A stretch of DNA of 64,000 nt. Origin: Hymenochaete sp. R1 (taxonomy: Eukaryota; Basidiomycota; Agaricomycetes; Hymenochaetales; Hymenochaetaceae). A model generated the notes under the pieces. The model ran no database searches. It saw only the letters and a list, made by a program, of their open reading frames with translations, and had not been told where the DNA came from. The DNA lies in assembly GCA_019400425.1 (NCBI GenBank), contig JAFREE010000076.1, positions 53,459 through 117,458 on the forward strand, in the 5' to 3' direction. This document shows positions 46,880-59,396 of this stretch, one piece after another. Each line of letters begins with the position of its first letter. Within the stretch, counting starts at the first letter, position 1. Both the position numbers and the translations under genes were made by a program.

Positions 46880-49713
46880 CTAGGCCTTCGGGGTGGTGGA
46901 AGAAATGAGGGCAGAGTGATGTTGGATAAGAAATGGTGCGACAGTAGAAACACCGCGAGCGTATTTTTGTTGCGTAAACAGCTACAAAGTCATTTAGAAA
47001 AATCAATCGTGGTAATGCAGCAATCCCGAGTCATTTAACATACCAATTCATCATACATTATTACAGGCGAGCTTTGTTCCGAAAGAACAGACCTTGGATG
47101 AACCTTGAACATCTACGGAAAGCGTATGCCGTCAACTTTCGATTTAAAGTTTGTCAACCACTACTTACGGTCTTATCAATGGTCTGTCTGTATTTCTTCG
47201 CCCCCTGTTGATACAATGCAACGTTTTGCACCAGCCCGTAGAATAAAGACCTCAGGACAGGTTCTGGGTCATCTGCTGCACTTGACTCGCTATCAAATTT
47301 AAGTCGTGCGCAAATGCCTCTTAATTGCTCTTGAATATCGATTGCCTCTTTGAGCGTCCGCTCGTTCACAAAATGAGTTCTACACCACTCGCGGAGAGCG
47401 CTTTTCCCCGCACCACCACGTACAAGGTCTTCATACACGCGAAGAGCATTCAAAGCTGTAAGGTGATCGCCAGACGGATGTCGAAAACGTACTCGGGCCT
47501 CAGCAGCTGCTTCGTGTTGTTCCGTTGTATCGAAGAAAAGCTTCGAAGATGCAGAAAGTACGGAAACAATCCCTAGAACCTCATGCATGCAGCCGAACTC
47601 TTTCGCAGCTAGTAAAGCTCGCGCGAGGTAGGGTTCAAGAGGAAAGCGGTTCATCAATCTGCCTGTCTCGGTCAGAGCACCGTTTCTTCCCTCTAAAGCC
47701 CCCAGAAACTTCAGGCTAAGAAGCGCGTTTCTTACTTATAGAAAAGCAGGGATTAGCCTCACGATAACCTTACGAAAAGAACAGTCTCACTGGCTTCATC
47801 GTCAGGTCGATCCATGAAATCGAGTGCTTGGATGTCCTGGCCCAAACATTTCAATTGCAACGAAGTCCCTGTCAGGTTACATCTTAGAATCTCCGGCGTG
47901 ATGGACTCGGGCATCGACTGGAAGGCTTCCTCAGTGTACAGACGGTAGCACGAGCCCGGACCCTAAAAAATTAAAATCATTTGAAAGATTTTTTTAAAGA
48001 AACGTACGCACTTCTCTTCCAGCCCGGCCTGCTCGTTGCATAGCAGAGGATTTAGAGATGTCTTCCGTGGTCAGGGTATCAAGTCCTTGGGAAGCTCAGT
48101 CAGGGTCCATACAAAAGGAATCAACGGAAGCTACTCACGACCTCCGGACCCCGCGTAATGCCGCTTCTCCTTATGTTTGCCCGTGTCTATCACATACCGG
48201 ATACCCGGTATTGTGATGGACGTCTCCGCTATGTTCGTCGCCAAGATGCATTTTCGGAAACCCGTAGGTGCAGGGCTGAACGCGGATTTCTGTATACTTT
48301 GCGGTAGCGAGGCGTACATTGGACAGATCCGTACCTGACAATAACTTGAAGCTTTAACTAAGTAGAGTGGAGTCTTTTCAAATGCAATGACTCACGCCCA
48401 ATTTATCAACGGGGAGCTGCTTCGAATACAGGTCTATGGCATGTTGGAGGCTTTCTATATCTTCTTGACCTGATTTTTTGTCAATCAGTGATGTTTGTCA
48501 TTCTTGCATTGGACTTGCCTGGTAAGAAGATAAGTACATCACCATCCGGGTTGTCTACATGGATCTGGAAGAACGTCCGCATAGCAGAGTCGGCATAATC
48601 TACCTGGTTAGTTACTGTGTAGTATATTTGTACCGGATGTTGGCGACCCTTGACATATACTCTTTTTGCTCTGCATTCAAGTCAGTTTCGCAGAAGCGTA
48701 ACTCTTTGAGTGACTAACCCATCAAAGAACTTGCTAAATTTCTCAGCATCGAGGGTTGCGCTCATGATAATCACTTTCAATGACAAATGACTATCTTCAA
48801 CCTTTCCTTTCTCTTTTGCGTATTCGGAGATTTTATTTGCTTTCGACATCGTCCGCCTCTCCTTCTGAATTCGCTTTAGTCCGGCAAGAAGGATATCCGT
48901 GTTTAGAGTCCGTTCATGCGCTTCATCGATGACGACGACATTGTAACGTAGAAGCAAGGGGTCTGTCGAGAGTTCACGAAGAAGCATTCCGTCCGTAACA
49001 TATCTGATTTTTGTCGAGTCATCGTGACGCTCATCGAATCGAACGGCATAGCCAACGCGTGTCCCGAGGTCACAACCCTGTTCCTGCGCGACTCGGGAAG
49101 CAAGAGATGTAGCGGCTACACGCCTCGGTTGAGTAACGGCAACCTGGCCTAAACCACAGATATTCGACTCGACAATATATTGTGGGACCTCTTGGACAAG
49201 ATATTAAACACATGACCCGAATAGTGCGAGGAAGAACCTACTTACGAGTCGTCTTGCCTGATCCTGTCTCTCCTACCAGAACTATGGTATCGTTCTCTTT
49301 GAATTCGCGAATGAGAGCATTCTTCCCTACGAGAAATCATTCAGTATGCTTATTTAAAACAAATCAACAATCACACCTTTGCTGATAGGAAGTTGTAATC
49401 GCTGCGCTTGCAGTTCTTTGAAATTCCTCGCTACTTTCTTTCCTCCCCCACTCCCGTCGACCGACACTGTTCGACCATTGATTGCAAATCTTTCTCCACG
49501 GTCCTCCTCCTCTCCCATGAATGCAATCTTCCGTCTCTTCAAAGGACTCTCATCGCCGTTCAGGAATGAATTAAAGCGGCCCTTCGCGGCGCCATTTCCT
49601 TTCTTCTTTGGCGTCGAGCTCGCTCGTGGAGGTGGTATCGTCATCTTCGATTGGCTCCCCGAAGTTTCGTTGTGGGTAAAGCTAGAGCTTGGGTCCGATA
49701 TCTTGAGAGCCAT
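46880..49713 (-). CDS. DEAH-box RNA helicase, DHX33/Dhr2 type
   Basis: A 764-residue DEAH helicase, eleven exons: 49713-49377, 49326-49246, 49190-48719, 48670-48519, 48469-48396, 48334-48139, 48085-48012, 47962-47791, 47734-47169, 47112-47044, 46981-46880. Motifs: [42 protein letters not shown] and QRAGRAGRE. The helicase-associated region contains TALNALRVYEDLVRGG, where most DEAH proteins have a shorter HLTLLNVYE-type element. The segment RQHPVQIYYT and the basic leader PLKRRKIAF fit DHX33 and yeast Dhr2, which act in ribosomal RNA processing in the nucleolus. Between TMSKANKISEYAKEKG and SHLSLKVIIMSAT there is a charged insertion. The fourth intron uses a GC donor (CCAG/GCAAGT). DHX35 is the main alternative. 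Confidence 0.88.
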
Positions 49714-50214
49714 TATCACTGGTGAAGCCGGAAAGGCAACTCAATCCGAGTCGAACTTCCAGAAATTCTCAAAGCCTATTATGTAATGCACCTCTATTTG
49801 TTTTTGTGTGTCGCGTTCTACACAAACAAACGAAATCTTCTCGTGATTATACTTTTCTTTGAAAGAAAACATTCATGTCGGGCAAAAACGTCAGCGCCGT
49901 ACCTGTTTTTGTTCATCTCTAGCGAGCTTCAGCAAAAAGAAAACTATGGCCGGAAATGACGACTGACATGATTCTGCAGTGGAACTGGTATTTACTCACG
50001 ACCCGAAAAAGATCCAGAAGCGTCGATCTTCAGCACTACCAGTCGTCCTGTGCTCTGCCTGCTGATTGATTGGCCCATCTGGTCTCTTTCGCGGAACGGT
50101 ACGATCGGCTCAATATTATTAAATATTCCCTTGAAAGAGTCTAGGAAAAAAGTTGACTTTGTTTAAACCTTCACAGGAGCTGCCATTCGAACGGAAACCA
50201 CCATCATTTGATTC
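49714..50214. other. Flank upstream of the DEAH helicase gene
   Basis: The helicase promoter should be here. I see no open frame of note. Confidence 0.45.
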
Positions 50215-50410
50215 ATGTCGTTCTTCCCGACCTACCTGCACCTAAAACACCGCCAGGTTGCTATCAAGCCCTCTATCCTCACGTGAATATCTAATCCCCA
50301 TCCACAATATTTAAGGCAATGGGTATGGATAAAGAGTCTTCATTCAAACTGTTTGATGCCTGCTTTGGTGCGGGTGGCAACTTTATTGATACGGCGAACA
50401 CCCAGTATGT
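50215..50410 (+). pseudogene. Relic of an aryl-alcohol dehydrogenase (aldo-keto reductase)
   Basis: Two short blocks match the start of fungal aryl-alcohol dehydrogenases, NADPH-dependent reductases of aromatic aldehydes. From about 50222 the frame reads LPAPKTPPGCYQALYP, the usual proline-rich leader; it is out of phase with the ATG at 50215 and soon hits a stop. From 50313 a second frame reads MGMDKESSFKLFDACF, then GAGGNFIDTANT, the first strand-helix of the barrel. Nothing of the remaining 300 or so residues is recognisable downstream. I conclude this is a decayed 5' end. Confidence in the family is high; confidence that no functional copy continues elsewhere is moderate. Confidence 0.72.
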
Positions 50411-53400
50411 GACTATGACACTTGTTATTGCGTGCGGCAGAGATGTAAATTGGATTCTGTGATTATTTTGAAACCGAAGACCAGGACAGAATATTCGCGA
50501 GGGGGGGGGGGGGGGAGGGAGGGAGGGAGCTCATCGCTGAGCGGAACAAAAAGTGTGGCATAGTACGAGACAAATTGATTGTTCCAGCGCAGTTAAGCAC
50601 AGCTCATTTTACTACGTATGACTCAAGCAGTGCACGTAACCTCTCCTTTCTTGTAGTAAACGACAGTTCTCAAGCGTGTGGTAGATGTCATCAAATTCAA
50701 AGTAAACTATACATGCAATAATGTAAGATCCCTTCAAATCGGAGCCAGTCTTGAAGCCAACTTGATTCCTGCCTAAAGAAGTTACGCACTTTCTATGCGC
50801 ATGATCACGGAAATACCCCCTTCGTGATCTATCAAGGTGCCTGGAGCGTGACCGCCACTGATAGGATGCAACTTCAAGTGAGAGATACCAATAGCCCGCT
50901 CATTTGGAACGACTCGCGCTCCGTGTAACATACTTGCTGCGGAAAAACTTAGGCCAGACGCAGGAAACGTCACCTATATTTTGGAGCGCAGGGACGTATG
51001 ATGATTTCAAGATGCTGGATGCGCAATGATGACGAAAATGGGTAGTCGCCGTGCCGCACAAGGTCGCCAAAGAGGTTTAGACGAAGCATACCACTACTAT
51101 GGCTCTTGAGTACTTGATACGCAAGGCAGTCCATTCGTTTCCCTATTATCAGCAGCCGTAATGCAGAGCATTTGTTGGCGAATATAGAAGCACATACTAT
51201 CACATATCGATTAGCATGTCGAATATATCGAGACCACCCTTCCAGTTCCGTTTGAACCGGGTTTCCCGAACTGATTTATTGTGAGTTTTTCCGTTGATTA
51301 TCAGGCGCCACTTTACTAACGCTTTCCAGCAAGGGCGATGGTATGATTCGCATCCCAGGATTCCCCATCTTCCAATTTTCACTCCATTGCCTATGAGGAT
51401 AAATGGTTCTTGCCAAACCCGATCAAAAGTACATGCCAGTGGTCAAACCCTAAAGCATTGGCTTCGATCAGATATTCGCAATACAAGGCCGCGACGCCAC
51501 AATGAGCCTGAATTTCAATAACTCTAGTGTTGTTCCTTTAATAAATGTCGCCACACATCACATTATAGTGGATAAATAGGAGGAAAATGTTCCCTACAGA
51601 CACAATCTATCCCTCACTCAATGCTTCCTCGCAATTTCTCCGAGGGGAAAAAGTCACGCTTAAGTATATGGATGCAAAAAGGGCATTCTCCGTTCAGAGT
51701 CCAGGTAGACTATGCTTTGCCATTTGCATGGCTGTGTAGCTTCCGTAAATTCAACGGTGTTTGTCTCAAGCATTAATGTACGATACATCGGAACACGGAG
51801 CAACTTATCTATATTTCACTACCCATTTTTAGTACAGGCGAATAAGGGTGTAGCAGTCGGCCCGAATCAATGATACCTATCTCAGAGATTTTGAACATTA
51901 CGGATAAAGTCTTGTTCATGAAGCACTACCGGATGCGGAAGTTATGGCAGCATAAGTCAAGAAACTACATTCCAAAAAGGTGGATTTAATCAAATCTGTT
52001 GATGAGGATCTCTCGACTTGTATGACTTTGCAGATGGAGCGAGAGAATCGAGAAGACATGACGTTTACAGCTTCTATGCAGTAAACACGAGCATGATGGC
52101 GACTTGAGTTTCCTTCCTCGCATGAAATGTCCAGAGCGCCATGCGTTTTACTCGTATCATGACTCGCGCATCGAGCCCTGCTTCTATGCAGGCTTAACGC
52201 AAATAGCGTCTCATCTGCGTCAGTGAGGTTTTTCGTGTTCGTGTAGTAGCTTGATACCCCCGAATGAGGTAGGTCGATCGATTGAATGAGAAATGACGCT
52301 CACCGGAGTAGCCACCATGCGCATTGTCCACATCACCTAGGATCATTCGTCCGATTTTATCAAGACACATAGCAAACTTCACGAACGCTATGCCACCTCA
52401 CCCTGTGCAATGAAAAAGTCTGCATATAGCATCAAGGGTTGACCTATATCTAAGGGATTACTGAGTATTAGGGCACAACAATTAACGCAGCTTAACACAC
52501 CAAACACCCCAGTATTGCAATTTCCCACCCAAAAGACTTAATAATATTCAGTATGTCACGAGTAATAGTCAGCGTCGAGACAGATCAAGCGACCTTCTTC
52601 ACTCTGCTCTTAGCTAAGTCGCCGAGTTTTCTCAACTGCGCATACAATGTGCCGAGAGAAGAGTCCGATTCATTGGCATTCAACGTAAAAGATCGGAAGA
52701 ATAACCCGGCTTTGTTCCTATCTATGAGGATGAATAGGTTTGGTTTGGCTTGCTCGCCGCTTGTAAGGTACCATCAGCTTGCGCACCATATTTTCGTAAA
52801 GGTAGACGAACCTCGAGGATCAAAACGGATGATATCGTGCTGTGGTACGGAAACCTTTCGGAAACATAAATCTTCTCTGAATCCAATTCGACGCCTGACA
52901 CGTCAGGGTCCCTAAGAAGATGGAATGAGGGTCACATTGAATGAGAGTGCATCGTAGTAACGTGAGAGAAAGGCGGAAAGGGACCTTCATGCAATTCAAT
53001 AGGATTAATACATGGAGTTGTGGAAAATAGACGTTGCGCACTTGTAGTCTCGCACATTGAAACGCGCTGAAACAAGGCTAATAGGACGTGCCTATTGTTG
53101 GTGTAAACTGGAGAGAAACCCGGTTAGCTACATTACATTTGTTTTATATATTGACGTACGAATGGCCAGTTCTATGACGGCGTCGAGCTTGCGTCACATC
53201 TGGAGAGTAAAGAGGCACATGCTATTACGCATATAGACAGTATCGAGAGAGAAAACCCCTGTTCGTAGTAAAATCATCACAAAGAACGGGGGTACTAGCT
53301 CAATTTCCGTCAATCTGTCGTTCATGCATCCCTTTCTATCCGGACTTCTAGTTAGCCGAATTATCGTCAATGACAAAAGCGCGTAGTCAAAATGCGAGCT

Positions 53401-53973
53401 CGAACTAGAAGCATTATTTGAGTGGGGAAAAGGCGAGAGTGCCGAGAAACGAGGTCGGTTGCCAGCTACAACCATTCGGTGTCGCGCGTATGAGCGATGG
53501 GCGAGCAAATACCACCAAACTTGACTGGTAAGAGATATACCACGCAAACAAAAGTCTTCGCTCGTTAATTGAGTCCAAGAAGATGAATTATTCTGAAAGG
53601 GTCAGAAGGCGACTGGCCGCCGATGTGGCAACCCATGCCCCGCCGAAACTTCGAAAACAAAATCCAGGCGCTCAGGCTGTGGGTCGAAACGATTCACACA
53701 ATTTCTGCTAGAAGTGCACGGCTGGCGCGCTGAAGGGGTCGCCTCGATGTGTTGTGAGATAGTACTTGAATCTGTCGTTCCATGAGTGGAGCACGAAGAG
53801 AGAGACGAAGGAAAGCAGGCCAACCGTGACCGAAGAATGACCGGGACCTTGTCACGTCACAGATTATCGCGTGACATACGTGTCGTCACGCGTTTTTGCT
53901 CGTCACGTTTACCGACACGCGCGCTTCGTGCCAAACACCATCCCATTCCCAGCGTCCAATCCATCATCAAATT
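50411..53973. other. Gene-poor region, no supported gene
   Basis: About 3.5 kb with only short frames. A 120-codon plus-strand frame (52553-52915) and stacked minus-strand frames at 50782-51382 show no domain that I recognise and no clean splice chain. The DNA is somewhat AT-richer than the neighbouring gene blocks. It may hold further relics. Confidence 0.45.
50501..50529. repeat. Poly-G / GGGA repeat
   Basis: A run of 15 G is followed by GGGA units, adjacent to the aryl-alcohol dehydrogenase relic. Confidence 0.85.
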
Positions 53974-55616
53974 ATGCCAACAATAGCCAGAGGAAGCGGT
54001 GGACGCTCCCGAAGACGTATTGCATCTCCTACGCAGGATGCAATCGAGGACAATGACCCTTCACAAAGGTCACGGATGGGGGCGGATGAAGTCGAAGACG
54101 CTGATGGCACACAAGCAGCGGCAAGCTCGTCGAAAAAGAAGGTGAAAGTAGATGGTGGAATGAACGGGTCTGGGCCTGCTTCTAAGAGTAATGGCCGCAA
54201 TAGGAATAAAAGGCCAACGATGGACGAAGGTGACACGACGTTGGTTGGTGAAGGCGAGAAGGATAAAACTGATGGAGAAGAGGACGAAGACGGTCTCACG
54301 CGTATTAATGTTGAAAACTTCGGCGATCACCCACTCGGACGGCCGGATGGAACGAAAATCAATAGTATCGTCGACGCGGAGTGGTGTGCGCTGGAGAGGC
54401 ATATGAAAAGTACGGTGATGAAGCTTGTGAAGGATCTCGGTGTTCGATTTGCAGATGGTACGCTGGAGAAGGGAGAATTCGCGGAGTCAGTAAGTTGAAT
54501 GCTTTTAAACTATGAAAAATTTCCCTTTTTCCATTTACTGACTTAGTAGAATAGGCACGAAAGGAACTGGACAAGACCGACGTTATGATGCGTGACCTCA
54601 TTGATCTTGAAGCTGAAGTTGTTGCACGTCAGGAGGCATTGAAGGGTATTGCGAATGATATAGCTACAGGTGATGAAATAGTTGCGTTCCCCAGCTCCGC
54701 TTCCTCTATATCCTACATCTATCTAAGCTCTAATCGCTTGGACAGAGAAACGTGCTTGCACGCTTTGAAGGCGGCGTCACGGATTCTATGGACTCTTATA
54801 ACCTAAAGACGTCCCGTCAAAAGTATGCGAAACATCAGGACTACATCAAGTTCAAACAGGGCATCTGGGTATGTTAAGCATTCTGGCTTACACGCTCGAT
54901 GTCTATTCCATGTCGATTTAATGCTAAACCCCCACTTTCTCTCTGCAGGAAGTTGACCACGCCGGCGAGGGTATGCCACCATTGACGGATTTCATTCCTC
55001 GAGGTGAAATATCGTTTCATGCATATTTTTTACACGAATCGCACTGAACCAAGACGACATTGTTAGAACGAGGCGACGACGAAGAGGAAGACGACGATAT
55101 CGTTGTCGGCGGAGCCACGCAAATCTACAATTGCCCTCTCTCCCTCCAAGTCTTCGTCAAACCCATGACATCGTGCGCGAATTTTTCTTACCTTTTACCC
55201 CTCTTTCATCGTCTGCTCCGAGGAAATGATAGGCTCAACTCCTTTCTACTCCAATTCAGGAAAATATGCAAACACTCCTTCTCCAAAGCCAGTGCTGAAG
55301 AGTACTTCAACTTCAACCGAGGGTTGCGGAAACAGTGCCCCGCAGCGGGCTGTAACAGGATGCTCAGCCTGGCTGACTTCGAGGTTCGTTCCTTCTCTTC
55401 TTTTCACCCCACCTCTACCAACTCATCACAAACACAATTCGCAACTCTATCGCCTTGGCTAATTTATTCGACGAACTAACAACGAAACACATCCTTTCTA
55501 TTGTTTCGTGAATGTAGGCCGACGAGGAGATGGAGAGGAAAGTACAGGCGTATGTACGGCGGGAGAAGAGGAGACAGGCGGACGACGATGACGACGATGA
55601 CGAAGTTATCGAGTAG
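53974..55616 (+). CDS. NSE2: SUMO E3 ligase Nse2/Mms21 of the Smc5/6 complex
   Basis: A 382-residue protein from seven exons: 53974-54489, 54555-54680, 54746-54868, 54949-55003, 55067-55172, 55260-55383, 55518-55616. The N-terminal 120 residues are charged and disordered. A helical part follows (SIVDAEWCALERHMKSTVMK, ARKELDKTDVMMRDLIDLEA), which would form the coiled coil contacting Smc5. The C-terminus has the SP-RING/zf-MIZ domain: YNCPLSLQVF, ICKHSFSKASAEEYF and CPAAGCNRMLSLADFE, then an acidic tail. Nse2 sumoylates repair proteins from within the Smc5/6 complex. The second intron's donor (GTTGCG) is weak; it is preferred because it alone keeps RNVLARFEGGVTDSMDSYN in frame. Confidence 0.86.
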
Positions 55617-55959
55617 TCGCAGATAGACTCCGGACCTTTTCTGCATGCACCCGTTTCGCGACACAAAAAATACTTGTCTTTGTTCATTTAAAACAAACTC
55701 GTACATGAGTATACATTTTATCGACCGGAAAGCTCTTTGGAGTACTTACGTCTAGTAGGCTATTTAATTGATTATGATAGGATACATCTATACGATTGAA
55801 GCAAAGCCATTGATTGAAGATGACATTTCTCGCTCCAAAAAGGAAATCAGTGCTCTAACAATATTTTGCACGGGGACAGATGTACGCAAATAATTTACAC
55901 AAACTGCAAGCTGCAAAAAGTCAGAAGGGAGAAAGGGAGCACAAAAGGCTATAACCCCT

Positions 55960-57501
55960 CTAAACCGCACTTTCATTCCCATTGACATGACCATTCACCT
56001 CATTCTCACCCTTCTCCCCACCTCCTCCACTGGCAGCCAGAGCACGTTCAGGCGGCCACTCCCTCTCCTCCCCCTTATACTCCCTCGGCCTCCTCACCTC
56101 CCCTTTCCCTTCCTTCCCAACCACGAACACCCAGGGACCCTTCGGCATCTCCCCTACAGCCCCGCGCGCCTCCTCGTCCAAGTCCGGCTCGTCGAAAAAC
56201 GACCAGTCCATCTCGCCTCCATATTCTCGTGGCAAGTTTCTAGGATCCACGAGTTCCTGGAGTCCCTTCCTTGCTTCTTCATCGCCTCCTCCTCCTCCTC
56301 CACCGCTACCGCCGTCAACCGCAGGCGCAGGCGTAACATGCCCCAACACCCTAATTTTCTCCCTCGTCGGCCCGTCAAACCAGCCTTTGATCCACCCCCA
56401 AACGGTCGTGAAGAACGCAGGCGCGTTGACGACGGCGACCGCGCCGAGCGTCTCTGGGAAGTTGGCGTTGGCGAGTTCGGATGCTTCTTGGAGGTGGGAG
56501 CGGAGCGTCCACATTTGGCGGAAGGAGACGGCGGAGAGGTCGATGATGGTCGTTACGGCTGCGATTGGGGTGTTGTTTGGTGGGGTTGGAGTGGAAGGCG
56601 TGGGGGAGGTGGTGCAGGGGGAGGGGTGAGGAAGGAATGTGCAGAGGGGAGAGACGAAGCGGGTCATCACTTCATATAGGACGACGCTGGATCGGGGTGG
56701 GATATGTATGATACTAAGCTTTTGTAGGGAATGAAATGGGTTGGAGAGACGTACATGCGTTGGTACCTCCTCTCAGCGGGAACGCTCGAAATCTCGTTCT
56801 GTATTGCACTCGACAAAGCAGAGAGCTTGTACACGTATAACGGTCGACCATACTGCCCTCCCCAACAACGACAAAGCCCGCCCACCGGTCAACGGCAAGT
56901 CAATTAGGAAAAATACGACTCGACTCGACTAAGAATACGTACCCGATCTCTCCTCCCCGTCCACCTCGGATAGTACCGTCTCGCATTCTCAAACTCGTCG
57001 GCGGGGAAGTTTGCAAACAAGTTCTGCACGTCGTGTTCTTTTTCCCAGGCGAGGCGGCTCGCGAACTGTTTCTGGGCTTTGGCGGGGTCGAAGCGACGGG
57101 CGCGGAGGAAGCGTCTATGTGCGTGTTCGTTGTAACGGTCAGAGTCGAGGATTAAAAGGTGGACAATTATGACGAGGATGGAAAGCGTTAAAGAGGACGA
57201 GGGCTCCATGAACGAGTGCCCAGGGACATGAACATGGAAAACATGGACTATGCCAACTAGAAAGAACCAAGACCGAAAGGAAAACTCACAACAACGTCAC
57301 ATCATCATGGCTCGCCTCCCTCTCCTCCCTCTCATCCCCACCTCCACTCGTATACAGCCCGTCCCTCTCCAAATTAGCCTTGAACGTCCTCAGGGCATCT
57401 TCTTGCTCGACCGAGAGGTGCCCCGGATGGCCATGGAGAGCGGTCATCTCGGGCGACGTCCCGTTCGTGGGTTGGGTCGAGGAGGACGTGGACAGAAGCA
57501 T
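55960..57501 (-). CDS. SEC14-type CRAL-TRIO lipid-transfer protein
   Basis: A 402-residue member of the Sec14/CRAL-TRIO family, which bind and exchange phosphatidylinositol and other lipids. Exons: 57501-57290, 57114-56943, 56852-56755, 56686-55960. The CRAL-TRIO-N helix region reads LSVEQEDALRTFKANLERDG then RFLRARRFDPAKAQKQFASR. The lipid-binding domain follows with YGRPLYVYKLSALS, AAVTTIIDLSAVSFRQMWTL, ELANANFPETLGAVAVVNAP and WGWIKGWFDGPTREKIRVLG. The proline/threonine insertion PHPSPCTTSPTPSTPTPP is unusual, as is the Gly run GGSGGGGGGG inside the last part. The typical LP.EYGG end of the domain is present (NLPREYGGEMDW). The C-terminal 80 residues are acidic and Gly-rich. The intron after exon 1 is long for this region (175 nt). 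Confidence 0.85.
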
Positions 57502-59396
57502 GAATCAAGTTTTACAGCCAACAAATTCTCCGAGTCGCTGGATTTCGGTCGGTAGATGGTTATCGATCCAGTGTGTTGTGAGATTCGCAGGTTAGAATGC
57601 AGATGGTCAGGTATTCGGTGATTGGAGGTCGAAGGGTTTTAAAAAAAGCAGTGAGTACGAGAGGAGATGACAGTGCACGAGCGGAAGAAGACTCCTATCA
57701 GCGATGGAATATGACGTTCTTTCCCCCGAATTGTCTGTCGTCTGAATAAGACTAGGAAAGAGAAGACGACGACGAGGCCAGTCGTGTTCGACACGGGATA
57801 GGGAATAGGGGATCGGACGGGGCGCTGTGGCGAGGTGAGGGGGCGCGAGTGATGATGACGCTGACCGCTGACAATGCGGATCCAGACAACTCAAGTCCGA
57901 AGCGCGTTCGATGTGCTGACCACGCTGAGTCATTGTCCTTCACGAGCACCAACATCCTCATCATCACTTTCGTTCAAACCACAACGTTGTGTCTCGGCCT
58001 TCTCGGCTTTCTATACATCTTTCCTTCGTCCTTCACCTTCGAGCGTGAATGAAAGTGGCGCGCCGAGCTCATCTGAGAGACACGTCAAACTATCCCACTC
58101 TCAAGACCAGTACACATCTGAATCCGAGGTGGCGATAATGACCATAGTACTAGAACCGTCTAACACACAGTCGAGTATCAATGTGACTTCAAGTCAAACC
58201 TCGCCTCAGCGCAATTATCGGTGTGTCGATGCAGTATAAAACATACATTGTCAATGTCAGCATCACTGATGAACATAGTAAGTTAAGGCGAACAGATCCC
58301 AAAAAAGCTTTCTTTAGCATTCAATGACTTAGCAAGAAATAAACGAAATGCGCCTCGCATAGCATCTTCAAGTGGACTCTTAAACTCTTTCCGCAAAAAA
58401 ACGGTTGAGAGAGAGAGAAAGGGAGGGAGAGAACAAATAACGCGTAAACAACACGTGAACAAAGCGCTTATCAGTAACCGTGCACCGCGTTCCATTCCGT
58501 GTCCAAATCCATCCTTAAGAAGACACGCCTTCGAGCTCGTCGTCCGCTTCCTTACTCCCCAGGCTTGGGTATTTCCCAGGACGCCACCAGCGCTCGTTTG
58601 CGTCACCGGTCATTGTATGTTATTTCTGTGTGATGTATTGTATTGGCGTTGCGTATAACGGAACGGCTTAAATGGGGAAGAAGGTTCCCATGTATCATGC
58701 GCACTCTGCTCACGAAACATAAAACGATGCGGGAGATACGAGACGAAAATTGACCTCGGAGTCGTCTATGGGTGCCAGATGAGGATGACTTGGAGGTGAC
58801 TTGACCGTTAGCTCTGACATTTATATCTACATTTCCGCTTTCCACATTCACTCTGAACTGAGTCTGTAGACAGGTTCCGGTCCTCGTTGTTTGATGCTAT
58901 CACTGCGTACAAGAAGTGACATGCACGTACGTACACTGCTTCACAAGAGCCAGCGCACACATGCACAACAAATCTGATCTTCCCTTACATGTTCGTAATG
59001 GTTGGCTACTGACGCCGGCTCCCGCGAAACGTACTGGAACTTCTGAAGGGTTCGGTCAATCATGCATTTGATGATTTACGATCAAAGAAGCATGAATGGA
59101 ATGGAATGCACCGAGGCCGACGGAGACCGAGTGGCAAAAGCTACTCTATCACCATCGCTCAGGAACGGACGTTCGCTCCTGGTACTCAACGTTCTAAAGC
59201 AAAACAACAACGAACCCACTATTCATGGTATTATTCTACATAGACGGCGCTATACAGAAAAAAAATTGAGTTTATAGGAGAAGCCGAAACGCACGATACA
59301 CAAGAAAGAAGGGGAAAGAGAGCACGAGCACGAGCGCGACAATCCGAAACGCCAAAGACATCAAAAGGCATCCCTATACCCCATCCCCATCAGCCC
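57502..59396. other. Intergenic region with one candidate small ORF
   Basis: It holds the SEC14-like promoter and the quinone reductase 3' flank. Plus-strand frames at 57849-58239 overlap in two phases without recognised domains. A small minus-strand ORF is listed separately. Confidence 0.4.
58515..58613 (-). CDS. Candidate small ORF, 32 residues
   Basis: An ATG in an A-rich, Kozak-like context (ATACAATGACC) opens a 32-codon frame reading MTGDANERWWRPGKYPSLGS and then an acidic end. The composition (paired tryptophans, Gly/Pro, acidic tail) is unlike random frames nearby. There is no domain, no intron and no homology I can name; it could also be the first exon of a longer gene. Treat as speculative. 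Confidence 0.22.
   Translation of the reverse strand: MTGDANERWWRPGKYPSLGSKEADDELEGVSS

Noticed and set aside
52553..52915. 120-codon plus-strand frame
   Set aside because: No recognised domain, no splice signals and no neighbours that make sense of it.
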